This document shows, piece after piece, positions 1-8,790 of a DNA stretch of 64,000 nt. This DNA comes from Pseudomonadaceae bacterium (GTDB lineage Bacteria > Pseudomonadota > Gammaproteobacteria > Pseudomonadales > Pseudomonadaceae): assembly GCA_900766265.1 (NCBI GenBank), contig CAAFUS010000018.1:372001-436000 (forward strand), written 5' to 3'. Position 1 is the stretch's first letter, and every line of letters begins with the position of its first letter. The notes beneath the pieces were generated by a model, which saw only the letters and a program-made list of their open reading frames with translations, did not search any database and was not told where the DNA came from. Made by a program: the position numbers and the translations under genes.

Positions 1-1
1 C

Positions 2-685
2 GGCGTCGACTCGCGCAGCGCCGTGCCGGCCGGCAGCGAAGATCCGCAGGTCGACTTCGTCCGCGCGGTGCTCGGCGACACCGAGGACACCTGGCGCGAG
101 CTGTTCCAGGGCGCCGGGCGTCAATACCAGGATCCGAAACTGGTGCTGTTTCGCGGCGGCGTCCAGTCGGCCTGCGGCTTCGCCAGCTCGGCGGTCGGGC
201 CCTTCTACTGCCCGGGCGACCAGCAGGTCTACCTTGACCTGCAGTTCTTCGAGGAAATGGCCAGGCGCTTCTCCGCGGCGGGTGATTTCGCCCAGGCCTA
301 CGTGATCGCCCACGAGGTCGGCCACCATGTGCAGACCCTACTCGGCGTCTCCCAACAGATGCAGGTCGCCCGCCAGCGCGGCGCCCGGATGGAAGGCGAC
401 AACGGCATGCTGGTGCGCCAGGAGCTGCAGGCCGACTGCCTGGCCGGCGTCTGGGCCTATCACGCGCAGCAGCGCCACGACTGGCTCGAGGAAGGAGACC
501 TGGAAGAAGCGCTCAACGCCGCCAGCGCCATCGGCGATGATCGCCTGCAGCAACAGAGCCAGGGCCGCGTCGTGCCCGATGCGTTCACCCATGGCACCTC
601 AGCGCAGCGTGTGCGCTGGTTCAAGACCGGCTTCGAAGGCGGCGACGTGAACCGCTGCGACACCTTCAACGCCCAGCGCCTGTGA
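2..685 (+). CDS. Neutral zinc metallopeptidase, YpfJ family (5' end cut by window)
   Basis: This is the C-terminal part of a YpfJ-type putative neutral zinc metallopeptidase. The frame is open from base 2, and the N-terminal glycine-rich and membrane-anchor part expected for the family lies before the window. The HExxH-type zinc site is visible as AHEVGHHVQ around residues 98-106 of the visible part, followed downstream by the QELQADCLAGVWA helix that usually carries the third ligand. The family is membrane-anchored; its substrate is not known. A GTG at 23 is only an internal codon. It converges with the HAD gene 8 bp downstream. Confidence 0.85.
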   Translation, partial: GVDSRSAVPAGSEDPQVDFVRAVLGDTEDTWRELFQGAGRQYQDPKLVLFRGGVQSACGFASSAVGPFYCPGDQQVYLDLQFFEEMARRFSAAGDFAQAYVIAHEVGHHVQTLLGVSQQMQVARQRGARMEGDNGMLVRQELQADCLAGVWAYHAQQRHDWLEEGDLEEALNAASAIGDDRLQQQSQGRVVPDAFTHGTSAQRVRWFKTGFEGGDVNRCDTFNAQRL

Positions 686-692
686 CGAAGGC

Positions 693-1289
693 TCAGCCGT
701 CCGCAAGATGCCGCAAAAGCGCGGCGCAGTCGGGCACGTGCAGATCGGCCAGCTCCGGCCAGGGGTTCTCCGGCGTGTTGACCAGCACGCCTCGCGCTCC
801 GGCGGCGCGGGCGCATTCGAGGTCGAAGCGGTAGTCGCCGACCATCACCAGCGCGCCGGGTGACACGCCCCAGCGCTCCGCCAACAGCAGCAGCCCACCC
901 GGATCGGGCTTGGGCGGCGCCTCGTCGCGACCCAGGATGTCGGCGGCGTCGAAACAGTCCCCCATGCCCACCGCCTCCAGGGTCACCCGGGCGAGTTCCT
1001 GCGCATTGCGGGTCAGCACGCCAAGGCGGCAGCCACGGTCGCGCAGCGCATGCAGCAGCTCCCGCGCGCCGACCGCGGGCCTGGCTGCGTAAGCCAGCTC
1101 GCGCTCGTGCTCGAGCAGCCAGGCGTGCTTGGCAGCGGCTTCGTCGGCGGGCAGCGCCGCCAGGTGATGCAGGATGTCGTCGCTCTCGGGGATGTCCAGC
1201 GCACGGCGAATGGCCTGGAAGTCGTGCACCGCGATAGTCAGGGTGCCGTCCATGTCGAACACCCAGTGACGCGCCTCGACGAACGTCAT
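693..1289 (-). CDS. HAD-family phosphatase (phosphoglycolate phosphatase-like)
   Basis: A haloacid-dehalogenase hydrolase of 198 residues. Motif I is FDMDGTLT near the N-terminus, motif II is VLTRN, the motif III lysine lies in PKPDPGG, and motif IV is VGDYRFD. The helical cap sits between motifs I and II, as in the Gph/YjjG group; the actual phosphoester substrate cannot be read from sequence. The frame is open further upstream, but the start at 1289 is preferred because its ATG overlaps the tesB stop by 4 bp (ATGA), which implies translational coupling in a tesB-HAD operon. Confidence 0.85.
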   Translation of the reverse strand: MTFVEARHWVFDMDGTLTIAVHDFQAIRRALDIPESDDILHHLAALPADEAAAKHAWLLEHERELAYAARPAVGARELLHALRDRGCRLGVLTRNAQELARVTLEAVGMGDCFDAADILGRDEAPPKPDPGGLLLLAERWGVSPGALVMVGDYRFDLECARAAGARGVLVNTPENPWPELADLHVPDCAALLRHLADG

Positions 1290-2155
1290 GCCCAGTCGTC
1301 GCGTTTGCGCATCAGCCCTTCCTGGGCCACCGAGGCCACCAGCTGCCCGGCCTGGTTGAAGATGCTGCCGCGGGCGAAACCACGGCCGTTCCCGGCCCAG
1401 GGCGAATCCATGCTGTAGAGCAGCCATTCGTCCATGCGCACCTCGCGGTGGAACCAGATCGCGTGGTCCAGGCTCGCCAGCTGCATGGATTTCTGCCAGA
1501 CGCTGACGCCGTGGGGCAGCATGGCGGTGCCGATGAATCCGAAGTCCGAGGCGTAGGCCAGCAGGTACTTGTGCAGCGCCGGGTCGTCCGGGAGCATGCC
1601 GTCGGCACGGAACCAGGCATGCCGGATCGGTTCCATCGGCTTGGGGTCGATCGGGTTCTGGAAGGTCACCGGACGGATTTCGACCGGCTTGGGCAGCAGG
1701 ATCTTTTCGCGCATCGGCTCGGGCAGCAGGTGCGACAGCTGGCCGGCGAGCTCCAGTTCGTTCGGCAGGTTCTCCGGCCCGACCACCTCTGGCATCTGCA
1801 ACTGGTGCTCGAAGCCTTCCTCGAAGGTCTGGAACGAGGCGCTGCAGGTGAAGATGGTCTTGCCCTTCTGCACCGCCGTCACCCGGCGGGTGCTGAAACT
1901 GCCGCCGTCGCGCACCCGGTCCACCAGGTAGACAACCGGCAGACCCGCGTCGCCGGGGCGCAGAAAGTAGCCGTGCAGCGAATGCACCTGGCGTTCGGGC
2001 TCGAGCGTCTGGCTCGCCGCCGACAGCGCCTGGCCCAGCACCTGACCGCCGAACAGCTGGCGAAAGCCCAGGTCCTGGCTGTTGCCGCGAAAGAGGTTTT
2101 CTTCGATCTGTTCAAGCGTCAACAGGTCGACCAGCGCCTGGAGTATCTGACTCAT
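1286..2155 (-). CDS. tesB: Acyl-CoA thioesterase II
   Basis: Full-length (289 aa) TesB-type double-hotdog thioesterase, which hydrolyses acyl-CoA to free fatty acid and CoA in the cytoplasm. The N-terminal hotdog contains FRGNSQDLGFRQLFGGQVLGQ and HSLHGYFLRPGD. The C-terminal hotdog contains SLDHAIWFHRE, the SPWAGNGRGFARG motif and the VAQEGLMR end, which supply the Asp/Ser-Thr/Gln active-site positions known for E. coli TesB. It is the first gene of a two-gene operon with the HAD phosphatase, and its start lies only 3 bp from the end of the nitroreductase-like gene upstream. Confidence 0.93.
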   Translation of the reverse strand: MSQILQALVDLLTLEQIEENLFRGNSQDLGFRQLFGGQVLGQALSAASQTLEPERQVHSLHGYFLRPGDAGLPVVYLVDRVRDGGSFSTRRVTAVQKGKTIFTCSASFQTFEEGFEHQLQMPEVVGPENLPNELELAGQLSHLLPEPMREKILLPKPVEIRPVTFQNPIDPKPMEPIRHAWFRADGMLPDDPALHKYLLAYASDFGFIGTAMLPHGVSVWQKSMQLASLDHAIWFHREVRMDEWLLYSMDSPWAGNGRGFARGSIFNQAGQLVASVAQEGLMRKRDDWA

Positions 2156-2158
2156 ACA

Positions 2159-3771
2159 TCATTCCTTGTTAAACGGTAGCGACGCTTCAGGCGGTGGTGG
2201 CCTTCGCATCTGCGTGTAGGCAGGCTGCGATGATAACCGGTCGTCCCACACCGCGCGGCCCAACGTGAAATGGTAAAGGCTTTGCCAGCGGCTGTCGGCA
2301 AGGCCAAGCAGCTCGTGCACCAGCGGGTCGAAATAACAGCCGATGCCGGTACCCGACAGCCCGGCGGCCTCGGCTTCAAGATAGAGCAGCTGGCCGATCT
2401 GGCCGCATTCCCAATAAAGCCGCGGATAGCGCCAATCCCCGGCCTGCAGTGCCTCGTCGAAACGCGCCAGCATCGCTACCGCCAGGCAGCCGTCACGGGC
2501 GATGTCCTGCCCGCAGGAGAGCAACCCGGCCAACTCCCGGGCATCGCCTTCCTCGAGCAGATACAGCGGCAGCCTTTCGTCCACCCGTTGCCAGGCGAAG
2601 TCGCGCAGGCCAGCCACCGGGCCGCCATCGCCGCTGCGGGCAAGCCAATAGAGCCCAGGCGTCAGGCCCCTCACCCGATGGACGAAGAGCAGGAGATCGA
2701 CCTGCGCCGGCTCGCCGCTGACCGCGAACGGCACCGGCGAGTGGGCTGGCATCAGCCGCGACAGCCAGGCCCGCAGCAGCTCGGCGGTGATGCCGGCGCG
2801 CCCGTCCATGGCTGAGCGCTGCGCCGTCGGTGCAGCAACGGACGCAGGGCGAGCCCCGGATTGGCAGACTCGCTCATCCCGGGCGCGGCGCTCCAGTCAT
2901 GGACAGGCAGTGCCGGGGCGCGGCATTGGCGGTGCACCTCGGTAAGGGCCGGCCAGTCGCGATAGCGGGCCGACAACCCGTTCGGCTGGCCCTGGCGCGT
3001 CGCGTCAGCCATGGCGTCGAGCAGCGCCCGGTCCAGCGTCGGTTCGCCCGACCGAGGTGAGCCGATCCAGAGCAGCGCATCGACAGATTCAGCTTCGGCG
3101 AAGCCCTCGCCCGCCAGGCCCATCAGCCGGTCCAGCTCAGCCTGGGGCAACTGACGCATCAATCGCACCTGCCAGCCCAGCGCGCTGGCCGCAATGCTCA
3201 GGCAGGCCAGCGCATGGCCGAGGTCGTGCTGGCAGTAGCGATAGGCCCGCTCGCCATACTTCCAGGCTTCGCGCCAGGGAATGCTGCTCAGCGCCAGCAG
3301 GCAGCCGTCGCCGGGCAGGGTTCGCATGGACGCCGGATCGAGCTCGGCGCGCACCTCGGCGGCGTGCAGGTCGGGCCGGTAGTGCAGCAGCAGCCCTTCG
3401 GCCTGGAGGATGCCCGGCGGCACCACCAGGTAGGCCTCGGTCGGGTGCAGATTGCCGCTCGACGGATTGACCCGCAGCGCCCAGCGGCTGCCGCCCGATT
3501 CCTTCCAGGCCGAGAGCCCGAGGCTGTCGTAGAGCAGTTGGGAAATACTGGCCAGATCGAGCGGCGCGGGCTCGCCGACCGGACCGGCGAAGGCTTCGTC
3601 GTAGCCGGGCGACTCCTCCAGCGGGCGATGCCAGAGTTCGATCAGCCGCGCGCCGCTGTACTGGCGAAACGGCGCGGGCTGGGTCGCCCAGTCGAGCGCA
3701 CCCGGACCCGGCGCGAAACCGTCCGGGCGGTGCATGCTCAGTCGATGGTAGGCCCGCACCCCTTCGCTCAT
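2159..3771 (-). pseudogene. SagB/ThcOx-type tandem nitroreductase-fold protein, frameshifted
   Basis: Two open frames together encode a typical ~540-residue SagB/ThcOx-like FMN protein with two nitroreductase-fold halves. The first half runs from ATG 3771 (MSEGVRAYHRLSMHRP) and contains GSRWALRVNPSSGNLHPTEA. It loses frame at about 2810-2816, inside the motif HRRRSAQ that normally continues straight into the second half. The second half then continues in another frame (MDGRAGITAELLRAWL) to the stop at 2159. Restoring one base, for example a G between CAG and CCATGGAC on the coding strand, rejoins the halves as RRRSAQAMDGRAGI. Either a real frameshift or a sequencing error is possible. The first frame left uncorrected stops at 2752. 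Confidence 0.75.
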
Positions 3772-3827
3772 GGCGTCCAGACTCCGCGGCGCGCGCGGTA
3801 GAGCACGTGCGGGCGCAGCCGATGGCC

Positions 3828-4325
3828 TTAGGGCAGGTCCGGATGGTCGAAATCGTCGCGCGGATCGTGGGTCATCCCGACCGCCTCCATCACATGCCGC
3901 GACGGCTCGTTGATCACCGCGGTGTAGGCGATCACCTCGTCGATGCCGAGGCGCTCGAAGGCGCACACCAGTGACGCCTCGGCAGCTTCATGGGCGAAGC
4001 CCTCGCCCCATTGGTCCGGGGCCAGGCGCCAGCCGATCTCGATCGCCGGGGTGAAGTGCGCGTCGAAACCGGTCCAACCGAGCCCGGTGAAGCCGATGAA
4101 GCGGCCGTTGTCCTTGCGCTCCAGCGCCCACAAGCCGAAGCCGTGCTCGGCAAAATGGGCCCGGCAGCGCTGGATGATCGCCGCGCTTTCTTCACGTGTG
4201 ATGGGCGACGGGAAGTAGCGCATCACCTCGGGGTCGGCGCTCATTTCGGCGAGCGGGTCGAGATCCTCGTCACGCCAGGTGCGCAGCCACAGGCGCGGGG
4301 TTTCCAATTCGATGGGTTCGCTCAT
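3828..4325 (-). CDS. GNAT acetyltransferase (RimJ/RimL type), ended by an apparent nonsense codon
   Basis: GNAT-fold N-acetyltransferase of 165 residues. It has the opening ELETPRLWLRTWRDED, the acceptor-site strand GRFIGFTGL, the acetyl-CoA loop around DQWGEGFAHEAAEA, and NEPSRHVMEAVGM near the end. The start at 4325 follows AAGGAG at good distance. The stop TAA at 3828-3830 looks premature: reading through it gives GHRLRPHVLYRARRGVWTP, which matches the usual family C-terminus (x-HxLRxHVLYR), and the next stop would be a TGA overlapping the ATG of the SagB-like gene by 4 bp. The original gene therefore probably ran to 3768. Confidence 0.8.
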   Translation of the reverse strand: MSEPIELETPRLWLRTWRDEDLDPLAEMSADPEVMRYFPSPITREESAAIIQRCRAHFAEHGFGLWALERKDNGRFIGFTGLGWTGFDAHFTPAIEIGWRLAPDQWGEGFAHEAAEASLVCAFERLGIDEVIAYTAVINEPSRHVMEAVGMTHDPRDDFDHPDLP

Positions 4326-4393
4326 CGGCTCTCCTTGAGGGGCTCGCCGGGCCGGCCGCATACTGCGTTCCTTTCCCGTCGAACAGGTCATAC

Positions 4394-5314
4394 ATGCCGC
4401 TACCGCTGGTCTTTCACGACGACTACAGCCCGCCACTGCCACCCGGGCATCGCTTCCCGATGGAGAAGTTCCGGCTGCTGCGCGACCACCTGGTAGCCAG
4501 CGGTTTGACCACGGACGGTGCCCTGTTGCGCCCCGAGCTGTGCCCGACCGAGCTGCTCACCCTCGCCCACGACGCCGGTTATGTCGAGCGCTATTGCACC
4601 GGCGAGATGAGCCGCGATGAGCTGCGCCGCCTCGGCCTGCCCTGGAGCGAAGCCCTGGCGCAACGCACCGTGCGCGCCGTCGGCGGCTCGCTGCTGGCCG
4701 CCGACCAGGCGCTGGAGCACGGCCTGGCCTGCCACCTGGCAGGCGGCACCCACCATGCGCATCGCGACCATGCCTCGGGATTCTGCATCTTCAACGACCT
4801 GGCCATCATCGCCCTGTCGCTACTCGAAAGCGGGCGGGTCGGGCGAGTGCTGATCTTCGACTGCGACGTGCACCAGGGCGATGGCACCGCGCGCATCCTG
4901 GAAAACGTGCCCGACGCGGTGACCGTCTCGCTGCACTGCGAAAAGAACTTTCCTGCACGCAAGGCGCGCAGCGACTGGGACATCGGCCTGGCGCCGGGCC
5001 TGGGCGATGGGGACTACCTCGCCGTGGTCGACCAGACGCTGAATTACCTGCTGCCGCTCTACCAACCGGACCTCGTGCTCTACGACGCCGGCGTGGATGT
5101 GCACCGCGACGATGCTTTGGGCCTGCTCGACCTCACCGATGCCGGCCTGCGAGCCCGCGACAGCGCGGTGATCGAACATTGCCTGGGGCGCGACATCCCG
5201 GTGGTCGGCCTGATCGGCGGCGGCTACGACAAGGACCGCGCCGCCGTCGCGCGCCGTCACGCCTCCCTGCACTTCAGCGCGGCCGAGGCCTGGCACCGCC
5301 ACGGCCTGCGCTAG
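4394..5314 (+). CDS. Histone deacetylase-like amidohydrolase
   Basis: A 306-residue member of the HDAC/AcuC/acetylpolyamine amidohydrolase superfamily, predicted to deacetylate an acyl-lysine or small amine with a catalytic zinc. Visible active-site pieces are the HHAHRDHASGFCIFND His motif, the metal-binding DCDVHQGDGTA, the second Asp in YDAGVDVHRDDALG, and GGGYDKD with the transition-state Tyr. All key residues appear present. It is divergent from the acetyltransferase, with only 68 bp between start codons, so a shared promoter region is likely. The substrate is unknown. Confidence 0.9.
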   Translation: MPLPLVFHDDYSPPLPPGHRFPMEKFRLLRDHLVASGLTTDGALLRPELCPTELLTLAHDAGYVERYCTGEMSRDELRRLGLPWSEALAQRTVRAVGGSLLAADQALEHGLACHLAGGTHHAHRDHASGFCIFNDLAIIALSLLESGRVGRVLIFDCDVHQGDGTARILENVPDAVTVSLHCEKNFPARKARSDWDIGLAPGLGDGDYLAVVDQTLNYLLPLYQPDLVLYDAGVDVHRDDALGLLDLTDAGLRARDSAVIEHCLGRDIPVVGLIGGGYDKDRAAVARRHASLHFSAAEAWHRHGLR

Positions 5315-5372
5315 GCTGCCGGCCACGCGACCAACCGCTACAATGCGCGCCCCGCAACCGATGGTTCGCTCC

Positions 5373-6605
5373 ATGTCCCCAGCTTCTGTTCGCGTCGCCA
5401 TCATCGGCGGCGGCCCCGCCGGGTTGATGGCCGCCGAAGTGCTGAGCCAGGCCGGCGTCGCGGTCGACCTCTACGATGCCATGCCCTCGGTGGGCCGCAA
5501 GTTCCTGCTGGCTGGCGTCGGCGGCATGAACATCACCCATTCCGAAGCCTTCGAGCCCTTCGTCGCGCGCTACCGCGAGCGCGCCACCGAGCTACGCCCG
5601 TTGCTCGAGGCCTTCACCCCCGAGGCGCTGCGCGAATGGATTCACGGGCTCGGCATCGACACCTTCGTCGGCAGTTCAGGGCGCGTCTTCCCCACCGACA
5701 TGAAGGCCGCGCCGCTGCTGCGTGCCTGGCTCAAGCGACTGCGTGAAGCGGGCGTCCAGCTGCACACCCGCCACCGCTGGCTCGGCTGGACCGACACCGG
5801 CGCCCTGCGCCTGCAGACGCCAGCCGGCGAGATCGAACGCGATGCCGACGCCACGTTGCTCGCCCTAGGGGGCGGCAGCTGGGCACGCCTGGGCTCGGAC
5901 GGCGCCTGGGTGCCGCTGCTCGAAGCACGCGGCGTTGCGGTCGCCCGTTTGCAGCCGGCCAATTGCGGCTTCGAGGTCGACGCCTGGAGCGATCATCTGC
6001 GAGACAAGTTCGCCGGCGCGCCGCTCAAGACCGTCTCCCTCGCCCTGCCCGGCCAGCCGTCCCGCCGCGGTGAATTCGTCCTCACCGCCACCGGCATCGA
6101 GGGCAGCCTGGTCTACGCGCTGTCCGCTGAAATTCGCGATGCGATCGACCGCGACGGCCAGGCGGCCGTCATGCTCGATCTCATCCCGGACCGCTCCCTC
6201 GAACAGATCGCCACTGCACTGGCCAGACCCCGCGGTTCGCAATCGATGGCCAAGCACCTGCATCGCCAGCTGCGCCTGGACGGCGCCAAGGCGGCGCTGC
6301 TGCGCGAGCTGACCGATGCGGCCTGCTTCGCCGACCCGCAGGCCCTGGCCAAGGCGATCAAGGCGCTGCCGATCCGTCTGCGTCGACCGCGCCCGTTGGA
6401 CGAAGCCATCAGCAGCGCCGGCGGCCTGCCCTTCACAGCCCTGGACACGAACCTGATGCTGCGTCAGCTGCCCGGCGTGTTCTGCGCCGGCGAAATGCTC
6501 GACTGGGAAGCCCCCACCGGCGGCTACCTGCTCACCGCCTGCTTCGCCAGCGGACGGGCGGCGGCAGTGGGCATCCTGCGCTGGCTGAACGGCCCGCCCG
6601 CCTGA
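5373..6605 (+). CDS. NAD(P)/FAD-dependent oxidoreductase, HI0933/YhiN-like (TIGR03862 type)
   Basis: A flavoprotein of about 410 residues with an N-terminal dinucleotide-binding fold (VAIIGGGPAGLMAAEVLSQAG). It has the family block MPSVGRKFLLAGVGGMNITH, the middle ALGGGSWARLGSDG, and a C-terminal FCAGEMLDWEAPTGGYLL that closes the FAD site. YhiN/BaiN-like proteins are cytoplasmic flavoproteins of uncertain substrate. The start at 5373 is chosen because residues before it (from the upstream ATG at 5343) do not belong to the family; no strong ribosome binding site is visible for either. It converges on the MFS gene 7 bp downstream. Confidence 0.88.
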   Translation: MSPASVRVAIIGGGPAGLMAAEVLSQAGVAVDLYDAMPSVGRKFLLAGVGGMNITHSEAFEPFVARYRERATELRPLLEAFTPEALREWIHGLGIDTFVGSSGRVFPTDMKAAPLLRAWLKRLREAGVQLHTRHRWLGWTDTGALRLQTPAGEIERDADATLLALGGGSWARLGSDGAWVPLLEARGVAVARLQPANCGFEVDAWSDHLRDKFAGAPLKTVSLALPGQPSRRGEFVLTATGIEGSLVYALSAEIRDAIDRDGQAAVMLDLIPDRSLEQIATALARPRGSQSMAKHLHRQLRLDGAKAALLRELTDAACFADPQALAKAIKALPIRLRRPRPLDEAISSAGGLPFTALDTNLMLRQLPGVFCAGEMLDWEAPTGGYLLTACFASGRAAAVGILRWLNGPPA

Positions 6606-6612
6606 GGACCGC

Positions 6613-7824
6613 TCAAACCCCTCTGGTGGACGGCAGCAGGATCGTCATGATGCCGAGCAGCGGCAGGTAGGAGCAGAGCCTGTAGACGTACTCGATGCCA
6701 TGGATGTCGGCCAGGTGGCCAAGCAGCGCGGCGCCGATGCCACCGAAACCGAACATGAGGCCGAAGAACACGCCCGCGATCATCCCGACGTTGCCCGGCA
6801 CCAGCTCCTGGGCGAACACCACGATGGCGGAGAACGCCGAGGCGAGGATGAAGCCGATGACCATCGCCAGCACGGCTGTCCAGAACAGGTCGACGTAGGG
6901 CAGCGCCAGCGTGAAGGGCGCAACGCCGAGGATGGAAAACCAGATCACCTTCTTGCGGCCGATGCGGTCGCCCACCGGGCCGCCGAAGAAAGTGCCCGCC
7001 GCGACGGCGCCGAGGAACAGGAAAAGATAGAGCTGGGAACTGGCTACGGACAGGCCGAACTTCTCGATCAGGTAGAAGGTGAAGTAGCTGGTGAAACTCG
7101 CCATGTAGAAGTATTTGGAGAACACCAAGAGCGCCAGCACTCCCAGCGCGAAGCTCACCCGCCGCCTGGAAAGCCCGTGGGTCGCCTGGCCGCCCTGCTT
7201 GAGCCTGAACAGGTTCAGGTGGTTGCGATACCAGCGGCTCAGCCCGTAGAGCACAAGGATCGCGAACACCGCGAACAGCCCGAACCAGGCGACGCTTCCC
7301 TGGCCATAGGGAACCACGATGGCCGCCGCCAGCAGCGGTCCGAAGGCGCTGCCGGCATTGCCGCCGACCTGGAAGGTCGACTGCGCCAGACCATAGCGAC
7401 CGCCCGAGGCGAGCCGCGCCACCCGCGAAGTTTCCGGGTGGAAAGTCGAAGAACCGATCCCTACCAACGCTGAAGCCAGGAGAATCGCCGGGAAGCTCCC
7501 GACGAACGCCAGCATCAGGATACCCACCAGCGTGCAGACCATGCCGGCCGGCAGCAGCCAGGGCTTGGGATGCCGGTCGGTGTGGTAGCCCACCCAGGGC
7601 TGCAGCAACGACGCGGTGAGCTGGAACGTCAGGGTGATCAGCCCCACCTGGGTGAAGGTCAGGCCGTAGTTCGCCTTGAGCATCGGATAGATGGCCGGGA
7701 GCACGGCCTGGATCAGGTCGTTGATCAGATGCGCCAGGGCGCAGGCACCGATCACGCGCATGACCAAGGGGCTGGCTTGGCTGGCGACCGAGGCGGTCGT
7801 CGAAGGAGTCGCAACGCTGGTCAT
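6613..7824 (-). CDS. MFS transporter, fosmidomycin-resistance (Fsr)-like
   Basis: A 403-residue, 12-segment major facilitator protein. The N-terminal half carries LAHLINDLIQAVLPAIYPML and GYHTDRHPKPWLL, hallmarks of the Fsr subgroup, and the loop 8-9 region has GGPVGDRIGRKKV. Fsr proteins export fosmidomycin and related compounds, but many homologues have no assigned substrate. It lies next to, and on the same strand as, the GntR regulator of the sugar-acid locus, so it may instead be a carrier for that pathway; the sequence does not decide. Confidence 0.88.
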   Translation of the reverse strand: MTSVATPSTTASVASQASPLVMRVIGACALAHLINDLIQAVLPAIYPMLKANYGLTFTQVGLITLTFQLTASLLQPWVGYHTDRHPKPWLLPAGMVCTLVGILMLAFVGSFPAILLASALVGIGSSTFHPETSRVARLASGGRYGLAQSTFQVGGNAGSAFGPLLAAAIVVPYGQGSVAWFGLFAVFAILVLYGLSRWYRNHLNLFRLKQGGQATHGLSRRRVSFALGVLALLVFSKYFYMASFTSYFTFYLIEKFGLSVASSQLYLFLFLGAVAAGTFFGGPVGDRIGRKKVIWFSILGVAPFTLALPYVDLFWTAVLAMVIGFILASAFSAIVVFAQELVPGNVGMIAGVFFGLMFGFGGIGAALLGHLADIHGIEYVYRLCSYLPLLGIMTILLPSTRGV

Positions 7825-7932
7825 TGCAGGTCGTCCGGACAGGAAAGGGGCACTGCGAGAGTACCCGGTAAAAAGCCGTAGAGCGTGCCTGTGGCGCGAT
7901 CGAACCGTGCTCCAGGCGGTTTTTGTCTACGT

Positions 7933-8706
7933 CTATGGGGAAGCCGAAATGGAGCTCGCCGGCCCTGCGCGCAAGCGCTGGGCCTGGATGTAGGCATCCC
8001 TGGATGGCAGGAGGTGGGCGCGGCAGAGTTCGACGAGGGTGTCCACGTCGCCGCCCCTGAGGGTTTCGATCAGCCGCCAGTGCTCCTGCCGCGAGCGTTC
8101 GAGCTGGGCGGGCATGGCTATGGTGGAGGAGCGTATCGAATGCGCGCGCTGGGCATGATTGCTGATCGCCTCGACCAGCACCGGATTGTCGGCCAGGCCG
8201 AACAGCTCGCGATGAAAGCGCACGTTCAGGCGGAACACCCGCCGCAGGTCGCCCTGGGCCACGGCCTCGTCGTGGGCGTACTGGATCGCCAGCAGCGCCT
8301 GTAGCCGCTCCTCTGGCACGGGGAGCGGGATCTGTCGGACGCAATGGGTCTCGAGCAGTTCGCGTACCTCGTAGAGATGTTCGACCTCCTCGACCGTATA
8401 CGCCTTGACCAGCGCGCCGATGTTGCGCTTTCGCTCGACCAGGCCCATCTGCTCGAGTTCGGCGAGGACGTTGCGCACCACGTGGCGCTTCAGACCGAAA
8501 CGCGCCATGAGGTCGTCCTCCACCAGCCGCTCGCGCGGATGCAGCATGCCGAGCACGATCTCTTCTTCCAGCGTCTCGATCACCGACGCCGGGTTGTGGG
8601 CGCCCTGCACCGGCTCATTCTGCGATTCGTTCAAGTCGTTCCAAGCTCCAGCCCAGCGAACCAGCCGGACTATAAAGCGGTTTTCCGCCCGCCTCAAACC
8701 AGCCAT
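7933..8706 (-). CDS. GntR-family transcriptional regulator, FCD (FadR C-terminal) type
   Basis: N-terminal winged helix (IVLGMLHPRERLVEDDLMARFG, then KRHVVRNVLAELEQMGLVERKRNIGALV), then an all-helical FCD ligand domain with a metal/acid-binding pattern (RLNVRFHRELFGLADN, SNHAQRAHSIR, EHWRLIETLRGGDVDT). FCD regulators usually sense sugar acids or other carboxylates. It is divergent from the IlvD/Edd dehydratase and most likely represses it and the GntP permease. The start is uncertain: the first 20-30 residues look non-homologous, and a TTG at 8634 after GGAGCTTGGAACGAC could be the true start. Confidence 0.88.
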   Translation of the reverse strand: MAGLRRAENRFIVRLVRWAGAWNDLNESQNEPVQGAHNPASVIETLEEEIVLGMLHPRERLVEDDLMARFGLKRHVVRNVLAELEQMGLVERKRNIGALVKAYTVEEVEHLYEVRELLETHCVRQIPLPVPEERLQALLAIQYAHDEAVAQGDLRRVFRLNVRFHRELFGLADNPVLVEAISNHAQRAHSIRSSTIAMPAQLERSRQEHWRLIETLRGGDVDTLVELCRAHLLPSRDAYIQAQRLRAGPASSISASP

Positions 8707-8756
8707 GAGGCCGGGTTGCCAGCGGCTGTCATCTCATGGCTAAATGCGCCCACAAG

Positions 8757-8771
8757 ATTATTGATAATAAT
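8757..8771. promoter_or_regulatory. AT-rich dyad, candidate GntR operator
   Basis: The sequence ATTATT-GAT-AATAAT is a perfect 6-bp inverted repeat in otherwise GC-rich DNA, 19 bp before the dehydratase ATG and between it and the divergent FCD-GntR gene. Its location fits an operator that blocks transcription initiation of the dehydratase. The assignment to GntR is inference. Confidence 0.45.
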
Positions 8772-8790
8772 ATCGACAAAGGTGAATCTG

